A stretch of DNA of 64,000 nucleotides, from positions 1,054,001 to 1,118,000 of the forward strand of contig JALBUN010000048.1 of NCBI GenBank assembly GCA_025174535.1, written 5' to 3'. Below, in pieces: positions 46,356 to 57,803 of the stretch. The notes below the pieces were generated by a model. That model was given only the letters and a program-made list of their open reading frames with translations. It searched no databases and was not told the DNA's origin. The translations under genes were made by a program, and so were the position numbers. Numbering within the stretch: position 1 is the stretch's first letter; each line of letters begins with the position of its first letter. This DNA comes from Cantharellus purpuraceus. Lineage: Eukaryota > Basidiomycota > Agaricomycetes > Cantharellales > Hydnaceae.

Positions 46356-47344
46356 CGCGCTTCTTTCCCCCTTGCTTATCTTTGTTCTTGTCTACTACAA
46401 AAAGGTTGTAACGTAGCAACGTCACGCAAATGGGAGATGATGTATGTCTGACGCGTGTGCCGTCGATCTTGTGGTTCGACATTTTGCAATTGAGTGCCCG
46501 AATTTGTTATAGCTCACCGATCTCGCGGGTGGAGCATCCATAGTGTGCAAATGGACCCTGATAGCGACAGAACTGCGGGAGAAAGAATCGACATGACACT
46601 GGCTGTTGATAGAAAGAGCGTGCCATCTCGATTCGCACGACAATTTTAGTCATTATGCCATTTTCTGTTCGAACAATAAGTTTAGCGTAGAGAGAGAACC
46701 CTCCGCGGGGAATCAAGCTCGCCTAAGAATATGGATGGCTACCATTCGTGCGAGGAGAGCAACCAGGGTGAAGAAAGCCAACATAAGAATAGACAAACCA
46801 AGTCTCGCCCTTGAAGAAGTGATGGGAAGCACCCGAATCTGGCGTGGAATGTTCGTATGATGCCTTCGAAGGCAACTAGCCCCATTTTCGGCAGAGCTCG
46901 GGTGCAATTGGCGACTAGCTGGTGAGAGCGAAAGAAGCTCATTGCTGATTCTAACTCCTAGGAGTCGGTACCGTATATCGGTACCGCATGTGGGGAATCG
47001 CATCTCTATGACGTGTAGGTGTGGGTACAGGAGAGAGTACAGAGTCCACGGATGCAAGATGAGCGAAGAAAACAGATGTGAAGACAAAATGCAACGAGAG
47101 TGGGTGTGAGGCGATGCAGAGAAGAATCAAGAAGACAGAAAGAAGAGCATGTTTGTATAATGAGTCTCACAAAAGGCAGGATCAATTTGCCAATGTGGAC
47201 ATTTTGGAAAATGCTCGTGAGTTTTCCTTCCAGGTGAAAGGTATGATGATAGATGCGAAAGAAAAAAAAATGGAGGTTTGGATGATTCGTAACCTGAATT
47301 GCAGAATAGAAAGGAAAAGAATCGGGACTCTATGCGGATCACAG
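46356..47344. other. Intergenic region between convergent SmB and Ecl1-like genes
   Basis: About 990 bases between two stop codons. ORFs on both strands (for example 46713-47087 minus and 46606-46860 plus) have no recognisable domain or splice context. Two copies of the palindrome CGGTACCG lie five bases apart at 46966-46973 and 46979-46986. The region is purine-rich on the plus strand near 47070-47160, probably 3' untranslated sequence. Confidence 0.4.
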
Positions 47345-48373
47345 TCAACACAACGCAGCATCACCCTCGTAAATTTCGCTGCCGCCATAGGCGGTCACGC
47401 GAAGAGGGGTGTTGAGTGGTAAAGCTGGGGGCAAGGCTGCCTCGGCACTGGACTTGTCACCATAGGGAGATACATGACAGCTCGCTGTCTCGTCCGAGTG
47501 GACCCCTGGACAATCATCGGCGGAAGGGGGACGATGGGGACTGCCCTCAGGACAAGCACGTGGGTGTCGCGATGGACTTATAATCCATGAGCAAACGGTG
47601 TTGATGAAGAAACCGAGTCGAGGGAGACGAGGGTAACGGACGGATGGTATGGGTGGTTTGTCGGTTCGGGAGAGCCTTGAAGGTGTGATTACCGAGTCCG
47701 TGGCGGGGGTGAGAAGCGAGGCGTCGTCCTGACTCGTTGAGGGTGCCGTGGGATCCTCGGGAAGCGATGGGTAATGAGGTGAAGTGTGATTCAATAATGC
47801 ATGCCGAGGAGGGATAGTGACATAGGGAGGTGCAAGATTTTGAGCAGTGAGCGGGAAGGGAGGTGGTCGAAGGAGAAATCTGTCTAGATCTGACATGGAT
47901 GCAGTTTCTATGATGGATGCGCACTCTTCGTCGAGACCAGGAGAGACGGCATGGGCCCATACAAGGATGCCCTGGCGATCTCTGCCTGTCCACTGCGACG
48001 AAGCGACAAAGGTGTGTGACCGCGACTCTTGTAACTCCTCATCATGGAACCGCGCCTTGCTGAGCGCAGTTCCTTTTGGCAAGTCATTTGTGGTGCAAGA
48101 GCGAGCCTCACGACGTGCTTGAAATCTGTGGCGAGATGTGCGCCGCGGGGGAACCATGTTTGGGAGCTCAAAGGCCGGACGACACGGCTTCATATGAATG
48201 GGGAACGACTGGACGGCCGAATTGCGATCGAGAGCCATGCATGTCTTCGAGCAGTAGGCTTCGTTGTCCTCGTTCTGGACGGACAAAAACACGTTTCACA
48301 AGTGTCAGCGACGCGGAGTGGTGTGCGAACTCACTGTTTGGCGACCGCAAGTCAAGCACCAGTCAGTGTCCAT
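47345..48373 (-). CDS. Ecl1-family zinc-binding (life-span regulatory) protein
   Basis: Two exons: ATG 48373-48335 and 48274-47345, joined across a 60-base intron in phase 0. The N-terminus reads MDTDWCLTCGRQT|NEDNEA then YCSKTCMALDR, which gives the CxxC...CxxxC four-cysteine cluster of fission yeast Ecl1/2/3 proteins, regulators of chronological life span and starvation responses. The rest (about 300 residues) is Ser/Pro/Thr-rich and likely disordered, with SMSDLDRFLLRPPPFPLTAQ as a possibly conserved stretch, and ends EGDAALC at the stop 47345-47347. The single-exon ORF from 48292 starts inside the intron and misses the first two cysteines. Assignment rests on the cysteine pattern at the extreme N-terminus. 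Confidence 0.78.
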
Positions 48374-48768
48374 GAGTGTCTGGTCGCGATGGAAGGAGGA
48401 GGGGAGGTGGGGGTGGAGAGGAAGAGCAAGGCTCCAGCATTGAGGTTGGACCTAAAAAGGACAGGGAAGCCAAGGAAGCCAAAGAGAGGTGAGAAACAGG
48501 CCCCCCAGGCCCCGCCATCAGTTAGCACAGCCAATTTGCCGCGCCTACTCATTGACACAGCTCCGCCATCTCAAAAGACTTGGAAGATGGTTTGAATAAT
48601 AATAGGAATTAGAAACGTTGATATAAAACAGATTGTAGGATCAACTGTCAAATGGTATCGCTCCGTAAAGAACCAAGTGACTGGGGGGCAATAGGAATCA
48701 GGTTTGCCTGAATTAAATCAATCAATACGCGAGATTCGCGAGATGCTGTATTTGGCCAAGAAATCCAT
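48374..48768. other. Promoter region of the Ecl1-like gene
   Basis: 395 bases upstream of the Ecl1-like start. The plus-strand ORF through 48595 is mostly antisense to the Ecl1-like gene. No RNA gene or repeat could be supported. Confidence 0.35.
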
Positions 48769-49488
48769 ATGCATCCGAAACCTACCACTCTGCCATCCAT
48801 CGCACGTCCATCTGCCTTCTCTTCTAACTCGTTCCCATTCTTACCATCTGCTTCCGTCTCCTCTCAATATCGCACTAGCACCTCCCCTCCTAAGATCCCT
48901 TTGACAAACATCAAGATCTTCGATCTGGCTTCGGTGACTAGGAACAATAGCTCGCCCTTGGGTGGATCTGCTCAGGATCTTATTCCGTGGCCGACGGCTC
49001 AGGCTGAGTATGCACTCATGCTCCGGAGCATTTCCGATCCCTGCACTTATAGACGGGCCAGCGGCGCCCGAACTAACTCACCGCGTACACAAGCTCGGCG
49101 AATTCTGACCAAGCGGTATGACAGGCCTGCACTATATTTCTCTCCTCGAGAGCATAGGAGATCGCCTGGCGCGTCAACCTTCTGTCTCCCGGTATTTCCT
49201 GTTATGGAACAAATAGGTGAGCTCCTCCGATTGTGTTTCAACTCCACCTTACATCAAGCATTTCCCCAATTCGAGACGCTGTCATGCCAGTGCAATGGAC
49301 GGATCCAATCTTGGCAGCACAGATCTGAATGGCTCGCTCGGCGACTATCCGCAGAAGGCCAAGTCCGCTTCGGCATTCATCTGTCAATGAGCCAGGGTCT
49401 AATATGCTTGCCTCAGAATTCAAAGTTTCAAGTTGTTCCTGCGCCCGAGCCATCTGCTGTGCTTCAAGCAGCACGTCGTCGGATGTAA
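48769..49488 (+). CDS. Hypothetical protein, unrecognised
   Basis: A 239-codon ORF from ATG 48769, Ser/Pro-rich at the N-terminus (SSNSFPFLPSASVSSQYRTS) and continuing NIKIFDLASVTRNNSSPLGG, DLIPWPTAQAEYALMLRSIS. I recognise no domain. Its last 250 bases run antisense to the end of the SET-domain gene, so part of the length may be a shadow of that gene. A GT donor at 49215 (atag|gtgagc) could end an exon earlier. It may be a real lineage-specific gene or chance. Confidence 0.28.
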   Translation: MHPKPTTLPSIARPSAFSSNSFPFLPSASVSSQYRTSTSPPKIPLTNIKIFDLASVTRNNSSPLGGSAQDLIPWPTAQAEYALMLRSISDPCTYRRASGARTNSPRTQARRILTKRYDRPALYFSPREHRRSPGASTFCLPVFPVMEQIGELLRLCFNSTLHQAFPQFETLSCQCNGRIQSWQHRSEWLARRLSAEGQVRFGIHLSMSQGLICLPQNSKFQVVPAPEPSAVLQAARRRM

Positions 49489-50905
49489 CATCGACACTTG
49501 GCAGAGCAAGCGTAAACAGCAACAACCAAAGCTGGTGGGAGATCTGTCCATCTGCGTTGATATCCAATGGTGTCCAACGGGTTCGCTTAAGAGTCGGATC
49601 TCCGTCTTCATCGTCTTCGCTGCGGCGGTGATTATACACCAATTGGAGATCGTCCCAATATGGGTTGTTCGGCCACGAGGTCACTAGTCGCTCCCAGAGG
49701 CTGCGCGTCTCCTTCGGCCTGGCAACATCATATAGCAGCTCATCAACCGACCAAGTAACGAGATTGCCCTCGTTAACATCTAGGATGAAACCATACTGGC
49801 ATAGTAGTTCCGCATTCGTTAGCCCCTTTTCATATGAGTTAAATACCTCTTCGTTAGGGCCAATTGGCAAATTTGCCACCATTTCGCAGGTATCATCCCC
49901 GTTGGAATCGGAATCCGGTGACTTAGCGGGAGATTCGGCGTCGTGATCGCATTCGTTCAGAGAGCCACAAATTGCACAGACATGGTAATCGCTCTGGAAA
50001 CCATGTGAGTAAACGTCCGAGATAAGACGAAATCGAATAACACCTCCAAATGAATGTGATTATCTTCAGCGTGGTTGAAGCTGGTCAACGTTCAACGATC
50101 AGTACTGGGGAGGGCTTTCAAAGTACTGACGCGTCAGCAACAGGCACCAGGGAAAGGCCATGATAGGCGTCGACGAGAAAAGCCCGAGACGATATTATGG
50201 AATATGCGCGAAGGAAGTCGGTCAATTGGCCTGGCAAACGCAAACGATCCAAAACCACTCTCGCTATGTTTTCGAAATACGCATGAATGCGATCCTTTGT
50301 ATTAGTACTAGTTAGCGACGAACTCAAAGTTATATAACGGAGCCCACTATAAGTCTCTGACCCTTGGGCGGGAAGAGTAATTTCCAAGCCTCAGTGCCTT
50401 GAAGCCAATTCAGAGCTTCTACACCGTCTCGATCACCGTTGGCCCCCCAAAATGTTGCTATTTGCACACCGTCTTCTGGAAGAGAGCAAAAGTAGCTATA
50501 CCAACGGGACTCCGAGCCCAAATGTCTGTGCATAATAAGGGTTCGTTGACTCTTATCATAAAATGAAATAGCGACTTACGTTTCAAGAAGGAAAGCGAGC
50601 GAGAGATCCAGGGTCGGGTTATCCTCGCCTGTAGGGATATCACGTGACCAAAAGCAATTCTTAAGAGAGAACACTCTTGATTTGGGTATGCGAACCACTT
50701 TGGTAGCACTCTTAAATGCTCTTGCGAACCAATCCAGAGAGTAGGAAAGCGTACAAGATTCTCCACTGGCAATAGATGCCCCCACTTTTGAGAACACGCT
50801 CATGCTACCATCAGGTACAGACTCCCGGATCTCAAGTCGCTCGTCGATTTCGATGCCATTTTCAGTACACCAATGTAACAGGCTAGCGACTCCACGAGGT
50901 GGCAT
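49238..50905 (-). CDS. SET-domain protein lysine methyltransferase (SETD6/RKM-like)
   Basis: Member of the split-SET family with a Rubisco-LSMT-type C-terminal domain; such enzymes methylate lysines on ribosomal and other proteins. ATG 50905 (MPPRGVASLLHWCTENGIEI) matches the family's usual opening. Longer in-frame residues upstream belong to the neighbouring SHR3 exon. Blocks: DERLEIRESVPDGSMSVFSK, LVRIPKSRVFSLKNCFWS, SRWYSYFCSLPEDGVQIATF, then the SET motif LTSFNHAEDNHIHLE. A Cys/His-rich insert VCAICGSLNECDHD follows, then EEVFNSYEKGLTNAELLCQY GF with the conserved Asn-Ser-Tyr. The tail is helical with LDPGSLTDECRSGLGLLRIV and stop 49238-49240. Substrate cannot be told. Confidence 0.85.
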
Positions 50906-51011
50906 ATGCCGATTAATGTTACAGACAGATAAAAGCCACGCGTCGAGGAGCTGGGCGGGAGCGGGACGTGAGATGATTACAAAGCATACTATTGTAGTAT
51001 AACAGTCAGTT

Positions 51012-51777
51012 TTACTGAGTTTTTTTCTCCTCTGCTGTGGGACCCGCTGCCTCCGTTTTCGCGCTTGCCTGTACTTCAAGTCCATTTTGAAGGCGCCTTG
51101 CGTATTCTTGTCCAGCCTTGAAATATATCAGTCAGTGAATATATACACACAAAGGTAATTTTGATGAACCTGCAACAAGAGAACGCCAACAAGACATAAG
51201 ATGATGAGTGTGTTGCCAGCAGAGAGGACGCGCAGGGCCTCTATCCTATCCGATTCCGTGTCTTCCTCAGTTGGATGGACGATTGTCCGCAAACCACCAA
51301 TTGTGACTGAAGCATAGATAATCACACCGATCACATAAAGAACTATTGAAGAAGAGGCATGGCATTAGCAATACAGGGCATAGGGGAGGCCAGCAACTGA
51401 CCGAGGCTAGATCCGTCAAAGAATATCGCGCTTTCGTCCCATTCGTTCAGCTTGCCCACCAGACCCAAGATCCCCATCCCAATCATCGCGTGCATCAAAC
51501 CCTTGATAAAAATGTGAGCGTACAACACATGAACATAGGATAATAATTAACACACCTTAACAGCCAAGGGTGCATTGTAGAACGTGGTATAAAATTGGAA
51601 ACCATCCCCGATCGACTTGTCGGTCAATGTATGGAACAATAGTCGATGGTCCATATTGTAACATATGAACAAAACACCTAGACAAACAATTCCTCGGGAG
51701 CTGATTATTCAACGTCTTGCACACATACCTAAGAAGAAGGAGACAGATGACAAGACTGCCGCTTGCCTAAACCCCAT
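51012..51777 (-). CDS. SHR3: Shr3 amino acid permease chaperone
   Basis: ER membrane chaperone that keeps amino acid permeases from aggregating and helps load them into COPII vesicles. ATG 51777 gives MGFRQAAVLSSVSFFLGVLF, then ICYNMDHRLLFHTLTDKSIG, GFQFYTTFYNAPLAVKGLMH (YTTFYxAP is characteristic), AMIGMGILGLVGKLNEWDES, AIFFDGSSL, VLYVIGVIIYASVTIGGLRT and VLSAGNTLIILCLVGVLLLQ. This yields four hydrophobic segments as in yeast Shr3 and fission yeast Psh3. The hydrophilic tail AGQEYARRLQNGLEVQ...EEKKTQ ends at TAA 51012-51014. Introns at GVLF (51 bases), LAVK and FDGSSL keep the frame. The stop is only 106 bases from the SET-protein ATG. Confidence 0.9.
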
Positions 51778-51996
51778 ACTTATTGAACGTGAGAATGGTT
51801 TGCTAACCCAGTCGTGCGCGGAAGTATTTACATCAGGTTCGCTAAAGATCCAGAGTTGAATGTGACTAATTTACAGCGGTAACACGGGTATAACATTGGG
51901 AAGATGCGCAAACAGAGAATAGGTATCAAATAATAGTGCCACGGTAACAATTAGGAAAAGAAAGATAACATGCATATGGCATAGCATCATGACATA

Positions 51997-54900
51997 TTAA
52001 TGAGGGGTATTAGGAGCCGAACCCGACATAGATGGAGCATATGGTGGTGTGCTCTTGCCAGCTGGACGAGGTGAATGGGGTAATCCTAGCGTAGGGAGAG
52101 AATGAATCAGCTATGGATACCCTCTGCTATTCCCAAGCGAAACAAACCAGATGCACCTGACCGTCGACGATCTGTTGATATTTGAAGGCCTCGCATTGCA
52201 GCCATGGCTGCGGCTTTCGCAGTTGCACGTGGTGGTGTATCGGCTTGCGACGCCGAGTTGGCACGTTCCCGACGTTCACTCACGGGAGATCCATTAGCTA
52301 GGTCACCGGTGGACTTGTTATAAGTTGCAGTCGCGTCTGGATCAGTTTCAGTTCCAGAGGCACTGTCGGGTATGGTAACGTCATCGGCACTGTCTGAATC
52401 CTCGCCTGGGGCTATGCAAAACGAGGTAAACTTCATGGTCTCATAAAGAAGAAAGCACTGACGTTTAAGACTACGTCCCATTAAACCAAGCATTTTATCA
52501 GCAGCGCCATCCGTATAACTACGGCTGTTGCGATTGTTCTGGGTAGAAAGAGGGTTGGATGGCTGGGTATTAGGTTCTGACTCTGTTGACGCTGGGGCAT
52601 TGGCATCCGAGGCGTCTCCTTCCACATTAAACACCCGGTTGAACTCGCTGAGCATCAAGCTGAAGACTCCTGCAGGGATACCTAACGTTGGGCTGAATAC
52701 AATTCCGACGTTCCTCATAGTCATCTTGTTGACGCTGGCATTTTGGACGATCAGGATTAGATGAGCTGTCAGAGCGCGCAGCAAACTGTAGTTGGGTAGC
52801 GGCAGCTGCGAGATGAGTTGTGCAAGTTCGCTGACCCGTTCTTGGGTATCGGTCAAGTCTACAAGACAACTGAGACATGAGAAGAGCAAGTACGAGTACG
52901 GTACTTTTCAATACGAACCGATAACGGCCAAAAACCGTAAATGGAGGTCCCGGGTCAAGATGCTTGTCGGTAATTCTCGTAGAAAACTTTTTAGTAAACC
53001 TGCGATGGCATGCGGATCCCAGAATTCGTCAGAGGCGAGGAGGTCAAAATCACCCTCTACAAACAAGAATGAGAAACGACATCAACTAGTTCATGTATAT
53101 GCGCACCAGCATTAAACCGATCTCTTAGACTCTTGATGACCGCAGAGCTCCCACTTAGCCGATAAATACCCTCCTCTTGATCGGCCTTTTTCGCTTCCAG
53201 GTATTGAATGCAACGGAACACAACGGCAGGAAGGTTTGCTATCTGCGCAACCATCAGCGAGTCCGAAATTGGAATAGCGAACACCGCTCGTGGAGGGGCG
53301 CCACCAACGGCACCAGCCGCCTGCGCTTTGTCTGTGTAGGAGAACTGTAAGCTTATATCAAAATAGTGCACAATACTAGACGCGCCAACTCGTCCAAAGC
53401 CCCAAAAGTTTCGTGACTTTGCCTTCCGTTCTCGTTCACTGTTGCTCTGATCAGACGGTGTATCCTTGGCACCAAACTTGTACCCCGCCGGGATGGGCGT
53501 TCCGTTGATTGGCCCTGATATTTTGACTTTACTTGATCCGTCTGGTGGCATCAGAGATGATGGCTCAGGGGAAGGAGCGCGGTCATTCGAGCCGTTCGCG
53601 ATGGGGAAAGTAGGAGACGATTGCACAGTAGATAACGAGGGATGCACCGAGCTTCTGACTTGTACTCTGTCTGGACGTTGGCCACCTTGCCCCCGGGTGT
53701 CATAATAAGTAGGAGCCGGGTTGCGCACGGGTGTCATGTCAGGATAATGGCCTAACTCCGAGGCGGCACGTTGCGATAGCAGACCACCACCTCCTGCGAC
53801 ATCCAAGTGTGTCGGCAGCGAGCTGGATAGTGGGACTTCAGTGATGGCTTGAAGGGTCCGATCAACCGGCGGCGGATAACGCTCCAGTGGAGATGAAGTA
53901 GTCGATGAAGAAGAATCTGGGATGGGGGCAGACTGAAATAATTTTGCATTCATTTGGTCGTGACTTCGTTGCGATATTGGCACAGCGCTGCCTTTGGCAA
54001 TGTCAACTCTCGTCATGCGTTTTGGAGATGATGTCTCGATAGATGTTATCGAGCTAGTGGAAGGCCGGGGTTGATAGGACGGGGGTGCGGTGTTCGTCGC
54101 TGAAGCTGAAGTTGTAGCGGAAATTCCGGTGTCATCATACGAACCCATGACGTATCGCACAAGTACATCGACCCAGCTGTCTCGCTCCGCATCACTCTCG
54201 GCACACAGAACGTGTCGAGTATGCTGCGAACTAGCGCCTTTCTTGCTTTCGATGATTAAGAATGCGTGTCTGTATTCATTTTCATCGTCCGATGGACCAG
54301 TAGAAGCCGACTTCTGTTGTCGACCGATCTGAGCGCCTGTAATATTGATGGACCCCAAATGTGTCCCTCCTCGCTGAATAAACCGTCAACGACATCAACC
54401 GCTGTAATTAATTCACTACAAACTCACACTTTCGTAGTATTCCAGAACTGGCCCTTGCAGGACAAAATAACGAGTCTTCCATCTAGAGCGAAGGGTTCAA
54501 TTCCTTGTGGAACCGAAGACAAGTAAGTACATACCCTCCGAAATTCTTCCCTCGCTTCGTCAAGTAGCCTTCCTTGTAACCCGACTGAGTCACAGGAGCG
54601 CTGGCCTCGTTCATGACGTCTGTAGTGAAGAACTCGCAAGCGTCTCTGGAATCTCTGAGAGGCGCTTTGACTACCGTCTGCAGGTAATTCTCGAGGACAG
54701 CCTGGTTAGAAGGTTGTGAGGCTGTCAGCAAACGAACGAGCCATGTTGGCGAACTCACCTTCCGCTGATCCACTTTTGCTGGTGCATGGTCCTTAAATAA
54801 CTTATTGTCTGGCAAGTTACCCAATTTCTTCAAGTCGCTCCTTCTCAACTTGCTTCGGATCCGCGCATCCAAGCTCAAAACCTCACTATACAGCTTCTCC

Positions 54901-56950
54901 ACCTTCCACGAGTCTGCAGCATCTGGTGAACCAGATGGTGTCACCTGTACCACGAAGGAGAGCACCTCCTTCCCTCGTTCGTTCGCTCGGATATTAGATC
55001 CAACGACAGAAACTCTGCACCGTGCTAAGTCTGACTCCGCGAGCCGAGCTCGTGCGTTTGGATTGCTGTACACTGCACCGGCGTTCTGTGGTTGTGGTTG
55101 TGACTGGCCTCGAAGAGACTGATTATTCTCATGGATGTGCGCCTGTGCGTAAGCCATTCGTTGCGCTTGTACCTGCGCTTGAGTAGTGGTAAAGCTTGGA
55201 ACTTGAGCCTTGATCATCACAGGCGATGCTCCACCAGTAATGGGGGGTGGAGTTAAGCGAGACGGACCTGCCGCAATTGGACTGGCAGGAGCGTTTAAAC
55301 TTCTCGTATCCATGTGAGGGTCAGAATGAAGCACATCACGTGACGTTGTAGGGTCGGGTTCTTGAGTGACCAACGACGGTTGAGGTCGGATTGTCACAGT
55401 CTCGAGATATGCAGCCTGTGGTGTGATGCTCGCATCGGTAGGAATTGGGCGAAATTCCTGTTGGGTGGCCGATGGACTTGTGCGAATGCCGAACGTTGTG
55501 TCCATGGGTGAGAAGGGTGGCATTGGCGTATTCGGTTCATTCGACGGCGTTTCCGTAGAATCCAATTCGTCGTCATCCTCACGCAAATCTAGAAATGCGG
55601 ACGGCACATCAGACTGGACATTTGGAGGTGCATCGAACGATTGAGTAGAACGTTGACCACTGGACTCCTGAGATGAAGGTCCAGGACCTACAAAGCCACT
55701 GTTGGCACCGGACTCGCCAAGATTTAGAGTTTTACTGTCTTCTATCTCAATTGACGCGGGCTCTTCTACAATGCATCCATCTAAGGTGCTAGTAGTGAAA
55801 GCCGCGTGTCGTGGAGAAGGCGACGGCAGGGGCGATTCTTGCATATTCGCTATGTAGCGTCGGGCTTCATCTGGGAGTGTAATGCGACTTTCACGAGCGA
55901 GTTGTCGATTTTGTATAGCTGGCACAGAAAGGCTAGGGGTCAGAGAAACAACACCTTGAGAACCAGAGAGTGGTAGCGAAGAGTGTCGAACTATAGGAGG
56001 TTCTGTAGGAGGATCGGTGGCTAGGTCAGAGGGGGTTACGGTGGTGTCCGGAGGTGATTGATTCACTACTGTCAAGACTTGGATTGCTGTTGGGAGTGAC
56101 TGTTGTTGCTGCAGCTTGCCTACTTGAAGAGGTTGAGTAGCTCCGCTGCTAGAGACAACCACAGAAGAATCTGGAAGAGTAAAAGACTTCGTGCGAGTAG
56201 GTAAAGTAGATAATGCGGCTGGAGCGGCAGAAGGCGATTCGGATGGATGTGATATGCCGTTAGTTACTGGCTCCGTTAATGTATCTATGATAGATGACTC
56301 CGAGAGAGGGGAAGGTTGTTGTTCTGGAGGCCGCAGAGGCTCATGAGAGCGGGAGGCTGACAGAGCTGGAAAGGAGGCGGTAGACGCTCGTGGTGAGGAA
56401 AGGGAAGCTGAGACGTGCGGGTAAGAATGTATAAGTGGCCTCATAGGCTAACGTACGCACCGTCGTCGGACTGATGTCTGATCATTGGGTAACGGTGCCC
56501 ATTTTGCCGCTCTGAGCCCGGCGACGGAGACTCAGCTACACGAGTGCTAGCGTTTAGACCGGTCGTGCTGGTGCTTGAGCTCCGGTGCGTAGTGGTCTTA
56601 CTGTGAGCACGTTCGGGATCGAGCTTGGCCAAGGCTCGATCCCGCTCAGCACGAATGCGTTCAAGCTCCTTCATGGCATTGCCATGGACGGCGCGCTGCT
56701 TCTCGATCAGCTTCCAAAGCTGCGTATTCTGGCTAGAAAGCATATTCCTTTCCGCAAGGACATTCTCAAGAGCGGCGGCGGCATTGCCATTGGCGTTACT
56801 CATGACAGCCTCCACGGTGAGTTGTGGAGTGGACTGCTGACGGGTTGAGGGACTAGAAATGTTCTGTGTAGAGCGAAGTGTTGACAACGGAGGAGTCCCT
56901 CTGTCATCGGAGGCGGTGGCCCTTCGCTCTGGAGTGGCCAGTGTGGTCAT
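51997..56950 (-). CDS. BEM3: Bem3-like RhoGAP with PX and PH domains
   Basis: GTPase-activating protein that switches off Rho/Cdc42 at sites of polarised growth. ATG 56950 (MTTLATPERRATASDDRG). N-terminal coiled coil (ENVLAERNMLSSQNTQLWKL), then about 500 residues of Ser/Thr/Pro-rich sequence. PX domain: LARCRVSVVGSNIRANERGK to ENYLQTVVKAPLRDSRDACE. PH domain: GYKEGYLTKRGKNFGG to DAERDSWVDVLVRYVMG. C-terminal RhoGAP: VFAIPISDSLMVAQIANLPA, EEGIYRLSGSSAVIKSLRDR (arginine finger in IYRLSG), LRALTAHLILIVQNASVNKM and NVGIVFSPTLGIPAGVF. This order matches yeast Bem3. The long final ORF stops at 52107, but a 35-base intron (52120-52086) would join GIAEG to LPHSPRPAGKSTPPYAPSMS and end at TAA 51997-51999, which I prefer. 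Confidence 0.9.
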
Positions 56951-57803
56951 CGTGACGGACGATGAGCGAGGAAAGGGTTAAACAATTCGGGATACGTAAG
57001 TGCGGAGTTCAAAGTAATATCGCAACCGAAGCTTAGAGCGAGCGGCCTTGACTGTCTGCCTGACAAGTGTTCGGCCCCATCACATCTCATGTCCGCTGCC
57101 CATTCCCGGCCGTTCCTACATATATCCATAATGGATGGCACAACTATTGCAACCAATTCTCGCACTCTCATCAAATTAGACCCCTCGCAAATGCTGTACG
57201 CACACACTCAGTAACGTTTACCACCAAGCATCGCATAGCATACTTTGATTGCCGTCTAGATCGTCCGTCCCCAATAACAGCCTTGTCTTCAATGGCGTGC
57301 CTCAGCCAGTCGCAAATTCGAGCCATCCATCAGAATAACTCGGTGATCGCGCCTGTTTCGCCTCTCAATAATAATTTGGCGGTCGACCCAGTTGTTGCGC
57401 AGAAAGGCGACATTTCCCTGTGAATGACCCGCCCAGAACTGCTACCGAGCTTCTTGAGGGCGCAAGACCTATGATGGTCGTATGAGATATCCGAGCTCCC
57501 CGTATGGAAAGGGGATCAAGGAGTTCCCCGACGGCTTGGTCAATACTTAGACTCGATCGTCACCGTTATAATTGTGTCTATGAAGGCTGTACTGAACTGA
57601 GAGTTTATATCGGTTCGGGGAGGGCAATGTTGAAAAGTTAAAAGTATAAATAGGGCGCAAGATGAAAGGAAAGATGCGTTGAGAAAGATCCTGCAGGATA
57701 GTGATTAATCTGATTGGCGAGAGAGATCATTATGTCACGTGACCAATGTTTGGCACGCGTCGCCCTTTCATTGTACCACCACACACAGGACGCCCCGTCG
57801 GCC
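56951..57803. other. Divergent promoter region between BEM3-like and BRCT genes
   Basis: About 850 bases. A plus-strand ORF at 57067-57423 lacks any recognisable domain. At 57734-57743 lies the palindrome GTCACGTGAC, directly followed by CCAAT at 57743-57747, 61 bases before the BRCT gene's likely ATG. A short AGCTCCCCG/GGGG-rich segment near 57490-57525 can pair with itself but shows no known RNA signature. Confidence 0.4.

Noticed and set aside
46966..46986. Two CGGTACCG palindromes separated by five bases
   Set aside because: Self-complementary and eye-catching, but located between two gene 3' ends and without a partner elsewhere in the window.
46713..47087. 124-codon minus-strand ORF with a hydrophobic end
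   Set aside because: No family resemblance, no splice context and purine-rich flanks; probably chance in the SmB/Ecl1 3' region.
48044..48595. 183-codon plus-strand ORF
   Set aside because: Antisense to the Ecl1-like gene, whose N-terminal cysteine cluster is convincing on the other strand.
57067..57423. 118-codon ORF in the BEM3/BRCT promoter region
   Set aside because: No domain, low-complexity composition and position in a divergent promoter.
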